Shown: in pieces, positions 8,204-16,444 of the stretch
Layout of the letters: the number at the start of each line of letters is the position of its first letter
How positions within the stretch are numbered: position 1 is the stretch's first letter
NCBI GenBank assembly: GCA_002869465.1
Contig: PKSW01000014.1
Coordinates: 1 to 21,810 of the forward strand
From: Marinilabiliales bacterium
Lineage (GTDB): Bacteria; Bacteroidota; Bacteroidia; Bacteroidales; F082
Direction of reading: 5' to 3'
DNA: 21,810 bases
Notes under the pieces: model-generated
What the model was told of the DNA's origin: nothing
Seen by the model: the letters and a program-made list of their open reading frames with translations, nothing else
Databases searched by the model: none
Translations under genes and position numbers: made by a program

Positions 8204-8944
8204 ATGAAAGTTAAACTTAAAATATGGCGTCAGGAAAATGCGAAAGCTAAAGGCTCCTTTCAAACATACAATTTTGATGAGGTTTCACCCGAAATGTCAT
8301 TTCTTGAAATGTTGGATGCTTTTAATACAAAATTGATTACCGAAGGGAAGGAACCTGTTGCCTTTGATCATGATTGCAGGGAGGGTATTTGTGGATCCTG
8401 CGCGATGTATATAAATGGGCATCCTCATGGGCCGGTGTCCGGAATTACTACTTGCCATCTCTCTATGCGCATGTTTAAAGATGGTGAGACCATTACTGTT
8501 GAGCCATGGAGGGCAAAAGCATTTCCTGTTATAAAAGATCTTATTATTGACCGTACAGCATTTGATAAAATTCAATTAGCAGGAGGGTTTATTTCCAGCA
8601 ATGTTGGTTCTGCTCCGGAGGCACATTCTATGCCGGTAATAAAGAAAAATGCTGACGATGCATTTGATGCTGCTATATGTATTGGTTGTGGTGCCTGCGT
8701 GGCTGCTTGTAAAAATGCATCGGCTATGCTGTTTGTTTCGGCAAAAGTATCCCAGTTTGCACTATTGCCACAGGGTAAGGTAGAAGCCAAAGAACGCGTT
8801 CAGAAGATGGTAGCCAAAATGGATGATCTGGGATTTGGAAATTGTACCAATACCTATGCATGTGAAGCCGAGTGCCCAAAAGAAATTTCTGTGACCAACA
8901 TCGCACGTATGAACCGTGAATTTTTATGTGCGAAAGTGTCATAA
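8204..8944 (+). CDS. sdhB: Succinate dehydrogenase/fumarate reductase iron-sulfur subunit
   Basis: This subunit carries electrons from the FAD of SdhA to quinone at SdhC through three clusters. It has 246 residues. The [2Fe-2S] ligands are C58, C63, C66 and C84 (CREGICGSC ... TTC). The [4Fe-4S] set is C159, C162, C165 and C169 (CIGCGACVAAC). The third cluster uses C214, C220 and C224 (CTNTYACEAEC), followed by PKEISVTNIARMNREF as in the family. It is the last gene of sdhCAB, and an intrinsic terminator follows 23 bases after the stop. No Shine-Dalgarno is seen. Confidence 0.95.
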   Translation: MKVKLKIWRQENAKAKGSFQTYNFDEVSPEMSFLEMLDAFNTKLITEGKEPVAFDHDCREGICGSCAMYINGHPHGPVSGITTCHLSMRMFKDGETITVEPWRAKAFPVIKDLIIDRTAFDKIQLAGGFISSNVGSAPEAHSMPVIKKNADDAFDAAICIGCGACVAACKNASAMLFVSAKVSQFALLPQGKVEAKERVQKMVAKMDDLGFGNCTNTYACEAECPKEISVTNIARMNREFLCAKVS

Positions 8945-8967
8945 CAACTAACAATTGAAATAAAGTG

Positions 8968-9000
8968 AGGGCCGGCGGAAAGTTGGCCCTTTTTCTTTTT
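8968..9000 (+). terminator. Intrinsic terminator of sdhCAB
   Basis: Stem AGGGCC (8968-8973) pairs with GGCCCT (8985-8990) around an 11-nt loop, followed by a T-rich tract to about 9001. It directly follows the sdhB stop and isolates sdhCAB from holB. Confidence 0.85.
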
Positions 9001-9037
9001 TAAAATTATATATTTTAAAAGCTCATTGTGTATTTCG

Positions 9038-9045
9038 TATTTTTG
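9038..9045 (+). promoter_or_regulatory. -7 element (TATTTTTG), candidate holB promoter
   Basis: This is an exact TAnnTTTG match, 13 bases before the holB ATG, predicting a leader of only about 9 nt. It lies between the sdh terminator and holB, where a promoter is required. No -33 TTTG is recognised. Confidence 0.45.
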
Positions 9046-9058
9046 AGCGCAGAAATTT

Positions 9059-10213
9059 ATGCAATTCAAAAACATCATAGGACAAAAGCCGGTCATCGAC
9101 CGCATGCTTTCAAGTTATCGCGAAAACAGGGTTGCGCATACCCAATTATTTCTCGGGACACAGGGAACCGGCGTTTTTCCGTTGGCCATGGCATTCGCCC
9201 AGTTTATAAATTGTCAGCATAAACAGGAAAATGATAGTTGTGGGGTATGCCCTTCCTGCAAGAAGTATGAAAAACTTTCGCACCCCGATTTGCATTTCTT
9301 TTTTCCAACCACTACCAATGATTCGGTGAAGAAAGATCCGAAATCTGAATTGTTCCTGAATGAATTCAGGGAATATGCAACAAAAAGTGGTTTGTATATC
9401 ACGCAAAGTGGCTGGTATAATCATTTGAAGGTAGGTAATAAGCAAGGTTCGATTTTCGTGCGTGATGCCGGCGATATTATTCAGAAAATGGCCCTGAAAT
9501 CTTATGAAGCGCCCTATAAAGTGATCATCATCTGGATGGCAGAAAGGCTCAACGACTCAGCATCTAATAAGCTGCTAAAAACTTTTGAAGAACCACCGGA
9601 AAATACCATTATTATTTTAATTGCCGAACGCTATGAGCTTATTTTGCCAACGGTTCGTTCACGCTCTCAGCTATTAAAAATTCCAAAAATTGCGGCCACA
9701 GATATTAAAGAAGCACTGATTGGCAGGTTTGATTTGGATTATGAGAAAGCAGAAAATATAGCAGCACTTTCATCCGGTAATTGGAACCTGGCGCAAGATC
9801 TGATTGAAAATACAGAAGAAGTACAGGCCAATTTTATTGCATTCAGGCAATGGTTGCGGTATTGTTTTAAGCCAGGCGATTTTATAGAGCTCAATAAATT
9901 CAATGCCGATGTGGCACGGTTGGGGCGTGAAAAGCAAAAAGGTTTCTTGAATTACGGACTGGAAGTAGTGCATCAAAGCATGCTGCATAATCAAAATCAC
10001 AACGATTTGGTACTTAAAAAGGATGAAGAACTGGATTTTTCATCTAAATTGGCACCCTTTATCAATGCAGCCAATCAGTTGGAAATCTACCAGCTATTGA
10101 ATGAAGCCGTGTACCATGTTGAAAGAAATGCGCATCCGGGCATATTGTTTACCGACCTCAGCTTCAAATTGATAGATCTTCTTCAGGCGGGACGAAAAAG
10201 CGGCAGGCAATAA
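9059..10213 (+). CDS. holB: DNA polymerase III subunit delta' (clamp loader), Walker-degenerate
   Basis: This is a component of the replicative clamp loader, with 384 residues. The AAA+ fold of the delta'/gamma family is clear: N-terminal IIGQKPVIDRML; zinc module C52, C61, C64, C67 (FINC ... CGVCPSC); SASNKLLKTFEEPPENTI at 167-184 (canonical LLKxLEEPP); and the sensor region TVRSRSQ at 198-204. The Walker A position reads GTQGTGVFPLA and lacks the Lys-Thr pair. The Walker B acidic residues are replaced in IIIWMAERL. The arginine-finger motif SRC is SRS. This fits a subunit that does not itself hydrolyse ATP, as is known for delta' proteins. The region after the zinc module holds an insertion (about 80-130) compared with E. 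coli. Its own promoter is likely, and ricT follows after 91 bases. Confidence 0.88.
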   Translation: MQFKNIIGQKPVIDRMLSSYRENRVAHTQLFLGTQGTGVFPLAMAFAQFINCQHKQENDSCGVCPSCKKYEKLSHPDLHFFFPTTTNDSVKKDPKSELFLNEFREYATKSGLYITQSGWYNHLKVGNKQGSIFVRDAGDIIQKMALKSYEAPYKVIIIWMAERLNDSASNKLLKTFEEPPENTIIILIAERYELILPTVRSRSQLLKIPKIAATDIKEALIGRFDLDYEKAENIAALSSGNWNLAQDLIENTEEVQANFIAFRQWLRYCFKPGDFIELNKFNADVARLGREKQKGFLNYGLEVVHQSMLHNQNHNDLVLKKDEELDFSSKLAPFINAANQLEIYQLLNEAVYHVERNAHPGILFTDLSFKLIDLLQAGRKSGRQ

Positions 10214-10274
10214 TTGAATTCTGAATCTCAGTGTAATTAAAATGCCAATCTTAAAATGAAATTGACATAATTCA

Positions 10275-10282
10275 TACCTTTG
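10275..10282 (+). promoter_or_regulatory. -7 element (TACCTTTG), candidate promoter of ricT-gldH-PBP1A
   Basis: This is an exact TAnnTTTG match. Start site prediction near 10287 leaves a leader of about 18 nt to the ATG at 10305 and excludes the upstream in-frame ATG at 10284 as the main start. Confidence 0.5.
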
Positions 10283-10304
10283 TATGGTTATTGACAGAAG
10301 GGAC

Positions 10305-11414
10305 ATGGAAGAAAAGAAGCATAATACAGAAACCCCCGAATTTATATCCTCTGCTCGTGGCTGTTGTATAAGCGATGATACCGATCAAACATTATCGGCT
10401 GTAAACCAGATGAAATGCTGCAAGCTAAGTTCCTTTAACTGGCTCAGCGATATTTCTGACCCGTCAACAATAGGCGAAATCGGTATTGTTGAAGTTCGCT
10501 TTAAAAACGGTCGGAAAGATTTTTTTACGTATCCTTCTGATATGATTCTTCAGGAGGGCGAACTTGTTGCTGTTGAGGCTTCCCCCGGACATGATATCGG
10601 CATTGTTTCGCTTACCGGTGAACTGGTCCGCTTGCAAATGAAAAGAAAAGGGGTGGATCCGGAAAAAAAGGAATTAAACCGCGTATTCCGGCATGCACGG
10701 ACGCTGGATATCGAGAAATGGTTTGAAGCCATCAAACTGGAAGATTCAAGCATGTACAAAACAAGGGTGATCGCTTTGGATATAGGCCTCGCCATGAAAA
10801 TTAATGATGTTGAATACCAAGGCGATAAAACCAAAGCTATCTTTTACTATACAGCGGACGAACGTGTCGACTTCAGGGAGTTAATTAAAAAACTGGCCGA
10901 AGCTTTCCATATCAGGATTGAAATGCGGCAAATTGGCGTTCGGCAGGAAGCGGCTAAATTAGGTGGTATTGGTTCATGTGGCAGGGAATTATGCTGCGCT
11001 TCTTGGATGAGTGGCTTTCAGAGTGTTTCTACAAACTCGGCACGTGTTCAGCAATTATCGCTGAACCCTCAAAAACTGGCCGGGCAATGTGGAAAATTAA
11101 AATGTTGCCTGAACTACGAACTCGATAATTACATCGATACCCTTCAGAAATTCCCGGATAACCGGATCAAGTTGAAAACAAAAAAAGGAAAGGCATTTTA
11201 TGTAAAAAGTGATGTGCTTAAAAATTTGATGTGGTACGCCTACATGGAAGATTCCAATAATATGATGGCCATTCCTGTTGATAAAGTGAAGGAAATTATC
11301 GAATTGAACAATAAAGGAAAATTGCCGGCTGAACTCGAGATTTACGCCCATCAGAAAGAGCAAAAGTCGAATGTCGAAAGTAGTAGTGAAGATGATTTGG
11401 CCCAATATATTTAA
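10305..11414 (+). CDS. ricT: PSP1-domain protein, RicT/YaaT-like
   Basis: The protein has 369 residues. It contains the PSP1 C-terminal domain (about 120-215) and the cysteine-rich core of RicT (YaaT): CGRELCC (C225, C230, C231) and QCGKLKCCLNYE (C262, C267, C268). In Bacillus, RicT with RicA and RicF forms an Fe-S complex that affects RNase Y-dependent mRNA maturation. The role in Bacteroidota is not established, and no ricA or ricF partner is visible here. Two additional CC pairs lie near the N-terminus (20-21 and 38-39), close to the KLSSFNWLSDI segment. The ATG at 10305 is chosen because the promoter element ends at 10282 and AGAAGGG precedes it. The alternative ATG at 10284 adds seven residues. 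The C-terminus is acidic and low-complexity (SSSEDD). It leads into gldH after 63 bases. Confidence 0.85.
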   Translation: MEEKKHNTETPEFISSARGCCISDDTDQTLSAVNQMKCCKLSSFNWLSDISDPSTIGEIGIVEVRFKNGRKDFFTYPSDMILQEGELVAVEASPGHDIGIVSLTGELVRLQMKRKGVDPEKKELNRVFRHARTLDIEKWFEAIKLEDSSMYKTRVIALDIGLAMKINDVEYQGDKTKAIFYYTADERVDFRELIKKLAEAFHIRIEMRQIGVRQEAAKLGGIGSCGRELCCASWMSGFQSVSTNSARVQQLSLNPQKLAGQCGKLKCCLNYELDNYIDTLQKFPDNRIKLKTKKGKAFYVKSDVLKNLMWYAYMEDSNNMMAIPVDKVKEIIELNNKGKLPAELEIYAHQKEQKSNVESSSEDDLAQYI

Positions 11415-11477
11415 TTGAAAATTAATAGTTCAACAATATTTTTTCTTTTTTCGCATTCTAATTTCAAACGACTCATC

Positions 11478-11951
11478 ATGCGTCAGCAAATTTCAAATTT
11501 CGTTTTAATCATTGGATTCTCAATGGTGCTTCTAGCCTGCAACATGCAAAGCGTTTACGATGAGAGCATTACTATAGGTAATAAAGCTTGGTATAAAGAT
11601 GATTTGGCCAGATTTGAAGTAACTATTGACGATACTTTACAGTTGTATAACTTCTATGTCAACATTAGAAATACAACCGATTACAGGTACAGCAACCTGT
11701 ATATTTTCATGAACACAAGATTCCCCAACGATCATATAAGCAGGGATACCATTGAATTGATACTGGCTGATGTGGAAGGCAAATGGCTTGGGAAAGGCTG
11801 GGGTGCCACTAAGGAAAACAGTATCCAGTTAAGTGGCGATATGCGTTTCCCCTTAAAGGGCCAATATGAATTTAAAATACAGCAAGCCATGAGGGTTGAT
11901 ACCCTCGATGGAATCAGTGATGTAGGAATACGGGTGACACCTTCTGAATAA
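11478..11951 (+). CDS. gldH: GldH-family lipoprotein
   Basis: The protein has 157 residues from the ATG at 11478. Upstream in frame there is only a TTG abutting the ricT stop, which would bury the signal peptide, so I reject it. The N-terminus is a lipoprotein signal (MRQQISNF, hydrophobic IIGFSMVLLAC) with lipidated Cys at residue 21. The mature part shows the GldH pattern: VYDESITIGNKAW, then beta-rich segments with LYNFYVNIRNTTDYRYSNLYIF, then IELILADVEGKWLGKGWG and a final YEFKIQQAMRVDTLDGISDVGIRV. GldH is needed for gliding in Flavobacterium, but orthologues are widespread in non-gliding Bacteroidota, so gliding cannot be inferred. The setting between ricT and a class A PBP supports a cell-envelope role. 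PBP1A starts 22 bases after the stop. Confidence 0.85.
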   Translation: MRQQISNFVLIIGFSMVLLACNMQSVYDESITIGNKAWYKDDLARFEVTIDDTLQLYNFYVNIRNTTDYRYSNLYIFMNTRFPNDHISRDTIELILADVEGKWLGKGWGATKENSIQLSGDMRFPLKGQYEFKIQQAMRVDTLDGISDVGIRVTPSE

Positions 11952-11973
11952 TACCAATAAAATAAACCGATTG

Positions 11974-14250
11974 ATGTCTGATCAAGCTAACGATAGAAAA
12001 AAACAGCCAAAGGGATTAAATTACCTGGCCAAGTTCTGGCTCATTTTTATAGGTACGCTGTTGTTTGTTGTACTGTTGTTTTATGGGGTAGCCAACGAAT
12101 GGTTTGGTGCTATGCCTTCATTTGAAGAACTGGAGAATCCAAACCATAACCTGGCCAGTGAAATCATATCAGTGGATGGTAGGATCATCGGCACTTATTT
12201 TATTGAAAACCGATCAAATGTGACCTACCGGGACATATCACCCAACCTGATCAATGCACTTAAAGCCATTGAAGATATCCGTTTCGAAGAACATTCGGGT
12301 ATTGATGAAAGAGCACTGGCGCGGGTATTTTTTGGGGTGATTACCGGAAACAGAAAGGGTGGTGGCAGTACGCTTACCCAGCAACTGGCAAAAAACTTAT
12401 TCCCGCGTGGCCGGCTGAATACATTCCAATTGGTGATCCGCAAATTCCAGGAATGGGTAACCGCGGTGAAGCTGGAAACCTATTATTCCAAAGAAGAAAT
12501 CATTGCCATGTACCTGAATACGGTGCCTTTCGGGCATAATGCCTACGGTATCAAATCGGCTGCAGCTACATTTTTCGGTAAATCACCCGATTCGTTAAAT
12601 ATTGAAGAGTCAGCATTGATGGCTGGTGTGGTGAATGCACCCACAAGGTACAGTCCCATCCGAAATCCCGAAAGGTCTTTGGCACGCCGGAACCTCGTGT
12701 TGGGCCAAATGGAAAAATATGAGTTCATCACAAAATCGCAATACGACTCCATAAGTCAATTGCCGCTGGGTGTATCAAAATTCAGTGTGCTGGATCATAA
12801 CCAGGGACTCGCCACTTATTTCAGGGAATATTTACGACAGCAAATGAAAGACTGGTGTGAAACCCACTTTAAAGCAGATGGCAATCCGTATAATTTATAT
12901 AAAGACGGGCTGAAAATTTACACGACCATCGATTCAAGAATGCAGCAATATGCCGAGGAAGCCGTGCAGGAGCATCTGGCAAATGACTTGCAACCCAGCT
13001 TTTTTACCCACTGGAAAGGTTATACAAATGCGCCCTTCGTATTTGAAGATGAAGATGAGGAAGCAGAGATCGAAAATATAATGAACCAGGCCGTGCGACG
13101 CAGCGAAAGATACAGACGGTTGAGATTGCAAGGAATGGAAATAGATTCCATCATGCTCAGTTTCAACACACCCACTGAAATGAGGGTATTCAGGTGGGAT
13201 GGCCCGGTCGATACCATCATGACACCCATGGACTCCATTTTATATTACAAATACTTTTTGCAGGCCGGTTTAATGGCTATGGATCCACATTCGGGACAGG
13301 TGCGCGCTTATGTGGGTGGTATTGATTACCGTTATTTTCAATTTGATCACGTAACACAGGGCAAACGACAGGTGGGTTCAACCTTCAAACCCTTTTTATA
13401 TACATTGGCCATGCAGGAAGGGGAGTATTCACCCTGTTATAAAGTACCGAACATTTCGTATAGCGTTGAACTGGATGACGGCACCTACTGGACACCCCGG
13501 AATTCAAGTGACGACCGGGTAGGGGAAGAGGTGACCCTGAAATGGGCACTGGCCAATTCCAACAACTGGATATCTGCCTATCTGATCAAACGATTTTCTC
13601 CACAATCCGTAGCAAATATGGCACACCAGATGGGAGTAACGTCTGATATTCCCGCGGTTCCGGCCATTGCACTCGGAACACCCGATCTTTCGCTATATGA
13701 AATGGTAGGCGCTATGAATACTTTTGCCAACAAAGGTGTATATGTGAAACCCATATTTATTACAAAAATTGAAGACAAGAACGGCAATCTGCTCGACAGG
13801 TTTGTACCGGAAAAACGGGAAGCCATGGACGAGATAACCGCCTATAAAATGATCGAACTTATGAAAGGGGTGGTAGAAAGCGGTACCAGTATCAGGTTGC
13901 GTTACAAATATGGATTTGATAACCCGATTGCGGGTAAAACCGGAACCACACAAAACCAGTCGGACGGATGGTTCATGGGCATCACACCACAACTTACATC
14001 CGGCGTATGGGTAGGCGCCGAAGATCGGAGTGTGCATTTCAGGTCCTTAACACTTGGACAGGGCGCTAATATGGCCTTACCTATCTGGGCCTTATTTATG
14101 AAGAAAGTTTATGACGACCCTGACCTGGGAATTGGTAAAGGCGATTTTGAGAAACCACTTAAAGACCTGTCTATTGAATTTGATTGTGAAAGATACGACC
14201 GCCAGCAATTGGGCAAAATTGATGAGTATTCGGAAGATGAGGAGTTTTAA
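11974..14250 (+). CDS. Class A penicillin-binding protein (transglycosylase/transpeptidase), PBP1A-like
   Basis: This bifunctional peptidoglycan synthase has 758 residues. A short cytoplasmic N-terminus and one membrane anchor (about 21-41) are followed by the GT51 glycosyltransferase domain: catalytic Glu in IEDIRFEEHSG (E100), then GGSTLTQQLAKNLFPR (130-145) and KLETYYSKEEIIAMYLN. The transpeptidase domain carries SxxK (S469-T-F-K472), SxN (S529-N-N531) and KTG (K655-T-G657, followed by TTQNQSDGWF). An acidic and then basic linker at about 358-385 (DEDEEAEIE ... RRSERYRRLRL) separates the catalytic domains. The ATG at 11974 is used; the upstream adjacent TTG is rejected. It is the last gene of the ricT-gldH-PBP cluster, and its stop is 6 bases from that of the convergent nadD. 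Confidence 0.94.
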   Translation: MSDQANDRKKQPKGLNYLAKFWLIFIGTLLFVVLLFYGVANEWFGAMPSFEELENPNHNLASEIISVDGRIIGTYFIENRSNVTYRDISPNLINALKAIEDIRFEEHSGIDERALARVFFGVITGNRKGGGSTLTQQLAKNLFPRGRLNTFQLVIRKFQEWVTAVKLETYYSKEEIIAMYLNTVPFGHNAYGIKSAAATFFGKSPDSLNIEESALMAGVVNAPTRYSPIRNPERSLARRNLVLGQMEKYEFITKSQYDSISQLPLGVSKFSVLDHNQGLATYFREYLRQQMKDWCETHFKADGNPYNLYKDGLKIYTTIDSRMQQYAEEAVQEHLANDLQPSFFTHWKGYTNAPFVFEDEDEEAEIENIMNQAVRRSERYRRLRLQGMEIDSIMLSFNTPTEMRVFRWDGPVDTIMTPMDSILYYKYFLQAGLMAMDPHSGQVRAYVGGIDYRYFQFDHVTQGKRQVGSTFKPFLYTLAMQEGEYSPCYKVPNISYSVELDDGTYWTPRNSSDDRVGEEVTLKWALANSNNWISAYLIKRFSPQSVANMAHQMGVTSDIPAVPAIALGTPDLSLYEMVGAMNTFANKGVYVKPIFITKIEDKNGNLLDRFVPEKREAMDEITAYKMIELMKGVVESGTSIRLRYKYGFDNPIAGKTGTTQNQSDGWFMGITPQLTSGVWVGAEDRSVHFRSLTLGQGANMALPIWALFMKKVYDDPDLGIGKGDFEKPLKDLSIEFDCERYDRQQLGKIDEYSEDEEF

Positions 14251-14256
14251 TTTAGG

Positions 14257-14847
14257 TTACTTCTCATAAAAGTGCATTTCCAGGATGTATTCATATACCT
14301 TATCGGGCATCCAGAAACTCATATCCTTTTTTTTATAAATGCCTTTACGTATAAAACTGGAAGATATATCCATTTGTGGAGCAGGGAATAGATTGATATT
14401 TGCCTGTTTTTCATAGGAACTTAGTTCGGAACCGGGCCTGGGGTACACATAAAAATGGTATTGTTGCAGCAAGGCTTCGTAGTTTTTCCATTTATGGAAG
14501 GTAGGGAAAACATCGGTACCGCAAATGATGATAAACTCCCTGTTCTTATATTTTTCAGATAGCCATGTTAAAGTATCAATAGTATAAGAAGGTTTCGGCA
14601 TTTTGAATTCAATATCCGAAACCTGCATTTTCGGATGATCTTCTACGGCCAGCCTTACCAATGCCAACCGGTGGTAATCGGCCAGTAGGCTTTTCTTTTC
14701 TTTCAAGGGGTTTTGAGGGGAAACCACGAACCAAACCTCATCCAGGTCAGTAAACTCAAGCATATACGAAGCCAGGATCATATGCCCGGAATGGATGGGA
14801 TTGAATGATCCGAAAAGAAGACCGGTTTTCTTTTGGCGATTTGTCAT
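14257..14847 (-). CDS. nadD: Nicotinate-nucleotide adenylyltransferase
   Basis: This cytosolic enzyme of NAD synthesis transfers AMP from ATP to nicotinate mononucleotide. It has 196 residues. The nucleotidyltransferase signature GSFNPIHSGH is at 13-22 (the (H/T)xGH type ATP site), and the second signature ISSSFIR is at 161-167. VSPQNPLKEKKSL, EFKMPKPSYTIDTL and ICGTDVFPTFHKW are family segments. Length is normal. It is the last gene of the yicC-gmk-reductase-nadD operon and begins 4 bases after the reductase stop. No terminator could be found between it and the convergent PBP gene. Confidence 0.95.
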   Translation of the reverse strand: MTNRQKKTGLLFGSFNPIHSGHMILASYMLEFTDLDEVWFVVSPQNPLKEKKSLLADYHRLALVRLAVEDHPKMQVSDIEFKMPKPSYTIDTLTWLSEKYKNREFIIICGTDVFPTFHKWKNYEALLQQYHFYVYPRPGSELSSYEKQANINLFPAPQMDISSSFIRKGIYKKKDMSFWMPDKVYEYILEMHFYEK

Positions 14848-14851
14848 TTCA

Positions 14852-15850
14852 TCAGGGTTTTATAAGAATTTTTCCACCGCTCATATTTCCAAGATAGGTT
14901 TTTAATCCTTGAACGATTTGATCCAATCCAACCGTTTCCTGGATTTCTGTTTTGTAAATTCCACTAATGATCTTATCCTGTAATTCATTCGATACCTGCT
15001 CAAACTCGGAAGTGTCAAGTTCACGTTTCCAGTCCATCAGGTTAAAACCGGAGATGATTTTATTTTTAAAAATAACACCCATCAAACCGATGCCTGACAG
15101 AGGTTTTCCGGAGAGTCCACCATACACCACCAATTCTGAATCATCTGCCATTGCATTGAACATCTGGCCGGCAAGTTCACCACCCACGGCATCTAAAGCA
15201 GTGGTTGCCTGTAGTTGCAGTGAAAGTGATTTCAGTTGTTCTTCAAATGTATCGTCAGTTTGATTTAAAACATGCTGTATACCTTGTTGTTTCAAAAATG
15301 CAGCAGTTTCAGCTTTTCTGACAATGTTGATCACTTCCATCTCATTTTCCCTGGCCATCGTGCGGATGAGCGCAGCTACCTGAGCCCCAGCAGCATTCTG
15401 AACAATGGCCTTGCTTTCCCTTATTAATGCAATTTCCATCAGTGCGTAGGCAGTGAATGGGTTCACAGTAAAACAGGCTGCCTGGTCCATATCCATATCA
15501 TCCTGCAATATGATCAGGTCCTTTTTTCGGGCAACGAAATATTCCGCCCAACTGCCATCATGGTTGGTTTGCACAAAAGCACTCACTTTCTTTTTGATTA
15601 GGTCGTTGGCATTTTTGCCAGCGTCAACAATCACACCTGACCCCTCGAAACCGGGTACCGCAGGCAACTGCTTTACAATATTGTAACCGCCCTGTATAAA
15701 AGCAACATCAGAAGGATTGACCGGTGCCGCATGTGTTTTGATCAACACCTCATCATCATTTAATTTTGGCACTTCCTTTTCCTGAATTTCGAGGCTGAGA
15801 ATGGCCCTGAGTATATTTTTATTATAGGCTGGTAATACAACTGATTTCAT
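14852..15850 (-). CDS. Zinc-independent medium-chain dehydrogenase/reductase, MECR/ETR-like
   Basis: This is an NAD(P)H-dependent oxidoreductase of 332 residues. The GroES-like N-terminal part contains HAAPVNPSDVAFIQGGYNIV and PAVPGFEGSGVIVDAG; the tyrosine Y56 aligns with the catalytic Tyr of mitochondrial 2-enoyl thioester reductases (MECR/Etr1). FTVNPFTAYALM and the cofactor region IVQNAAGAQVAALIRTMA ... VINIVR also follow MECR, although its glycine-rich turn (NSGVG) is altered here to GAQVA. Structural-zinc cysteines are absent. It could reduce enoyl-thioesters or quinone-like compounds, but the substrate is not determinable. It sits 9 bases after gmk and 4 before nadD, inside an otherwise housekeeping operon, so it is surely cotranscribed. 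Confidence 0.75.
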   Translation of the reverse strand: MKSVVLPAYNKNILRAILSLEIQEKEVPKLNDDEVLIKTHAAPVNPSDVAFIQGGYNIVKQLPAVPGFEGSGVIVDAGKNANDLIKKKVSAFVQTNHDGSWAEYFVARKKDLIILQDDMDMDQAACFTVNPFTAYALMEIALIRESKAIVQNAAGAQVAALIRTMARENEMEVINIVRKAETAAFLKQQGIQHVLNQTDDTFEEQLKSLSLQLQATTALDAVGGELAGQMFNAMADDSELVVYGGLSGKPLSGIGLMGVIFKNKIISGFNLMDWKRELDTSEFEQVSNELQDKIISGIYKTEIQETVGLDQIVQGLKTYLGNMSGGKILIKP

Positions 15851-15859
15851 GGTATTTTT

Positions 15860-16444
15860 TTATTTTTTTGAAATAAATTCTTGAACCACACGCAAGGTTT
15901 CTTCTTCTGCCTTTTCTAAATCATCATTGACAATTGAAATGTCAAAATCCTTTTCGAACTCCAATTCATATTCCGCTTTCTTAATCCGGGTTTCGATGTC
16001 TTCTTTTTTGTCGGTGCCCCGGTTCAAAAGCCTTTCCCTCAAAACTTCAACGGAAGGTGGTTTGATAAAAATAGCCAGTGCTTCGGTGCCAAATATTTTT
16101 TTAAGGTTGGTACCACCAATTACATCCACATCAAAAAGAACGTGTTTCCCGGCATTTCTTTTATGATCGACTTCGGAAAACAGGGTGCCATAAAAATGAT
16201 TGGGATATACTTCTTCCCATTCAATAAATTCGTTGTTTTCTATTTTTTCCTTAAATGCGGATAACGATATAAAATGATAGTCTTTACCATCTGTCTCATA
16301 ATCTCGTTTGATGCGGCTGCATGCCGAAACCGAGAAAGTTAATGTGTTAATTTGTGACATCACATACCTGACAAGAGTGGTTTTTCCTGCACCTGAGGGT
16401 GCTGAAAAGATGATCAGTTTTCCTTTTTTTTCTTCGCCTGACAT
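15860..16444 (-). CDS. gmk: Guanylate kinase
   Basis: This enzyme phosphorylates GMP to GDP with ATP. It has 194 residues. The P-loop APSGAGKT is at 15-22. The GMP-binding region reads FSVSACSRIKRDYETDGKDYHF (37-58), where most guanylate kinases have SATTRxPRxGExDG: the arginines and the DG-DY part are kept, but T-T is C-S and the Pro is Lys. The lid and base parts NEFIEWEEVYPNHFYGT (71-87) and VLFDVDVIGGTNLKK (102-116) are normal, as is LNRGTDKKEDIETRIKKA. Its ATG overlaps the yicC stop by one base (TAATG), indicating translational coupling. Confidence 0.94.
   Translation of the reverse strand: MSGEEKKGKLIIFSAPSGAGKTTLVRYVMSQINTLTFSVSACSRIKRDYETDGKDYHFISLSAFKEKIENNEFIEWEEVYPNHFYGTLFSEVDHKRNAGKHVLFDVDVIGGTNLKKIFGTEALAIFIKPPSVEVLRERLLNRGTDKKEDIETRIKKAEYELEFEKDFDISIVNDDLEKAEEETLRVVQEFISKK

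Noticed and set aside
11415..11477. TTG start for gldH adding 21 residues
   Set aside because: It would place 21 residues ahead of a well-formed lipoprotein signal peptide that starts exactly at the ATG 11478.
13693..14037. Minus-strand ORF (114 codons) inside the penicillin-binding protein gene
   Set aside because: Antisense shadow over the transpeptidase KTG region; composition follows the codon structure of the sense gene.
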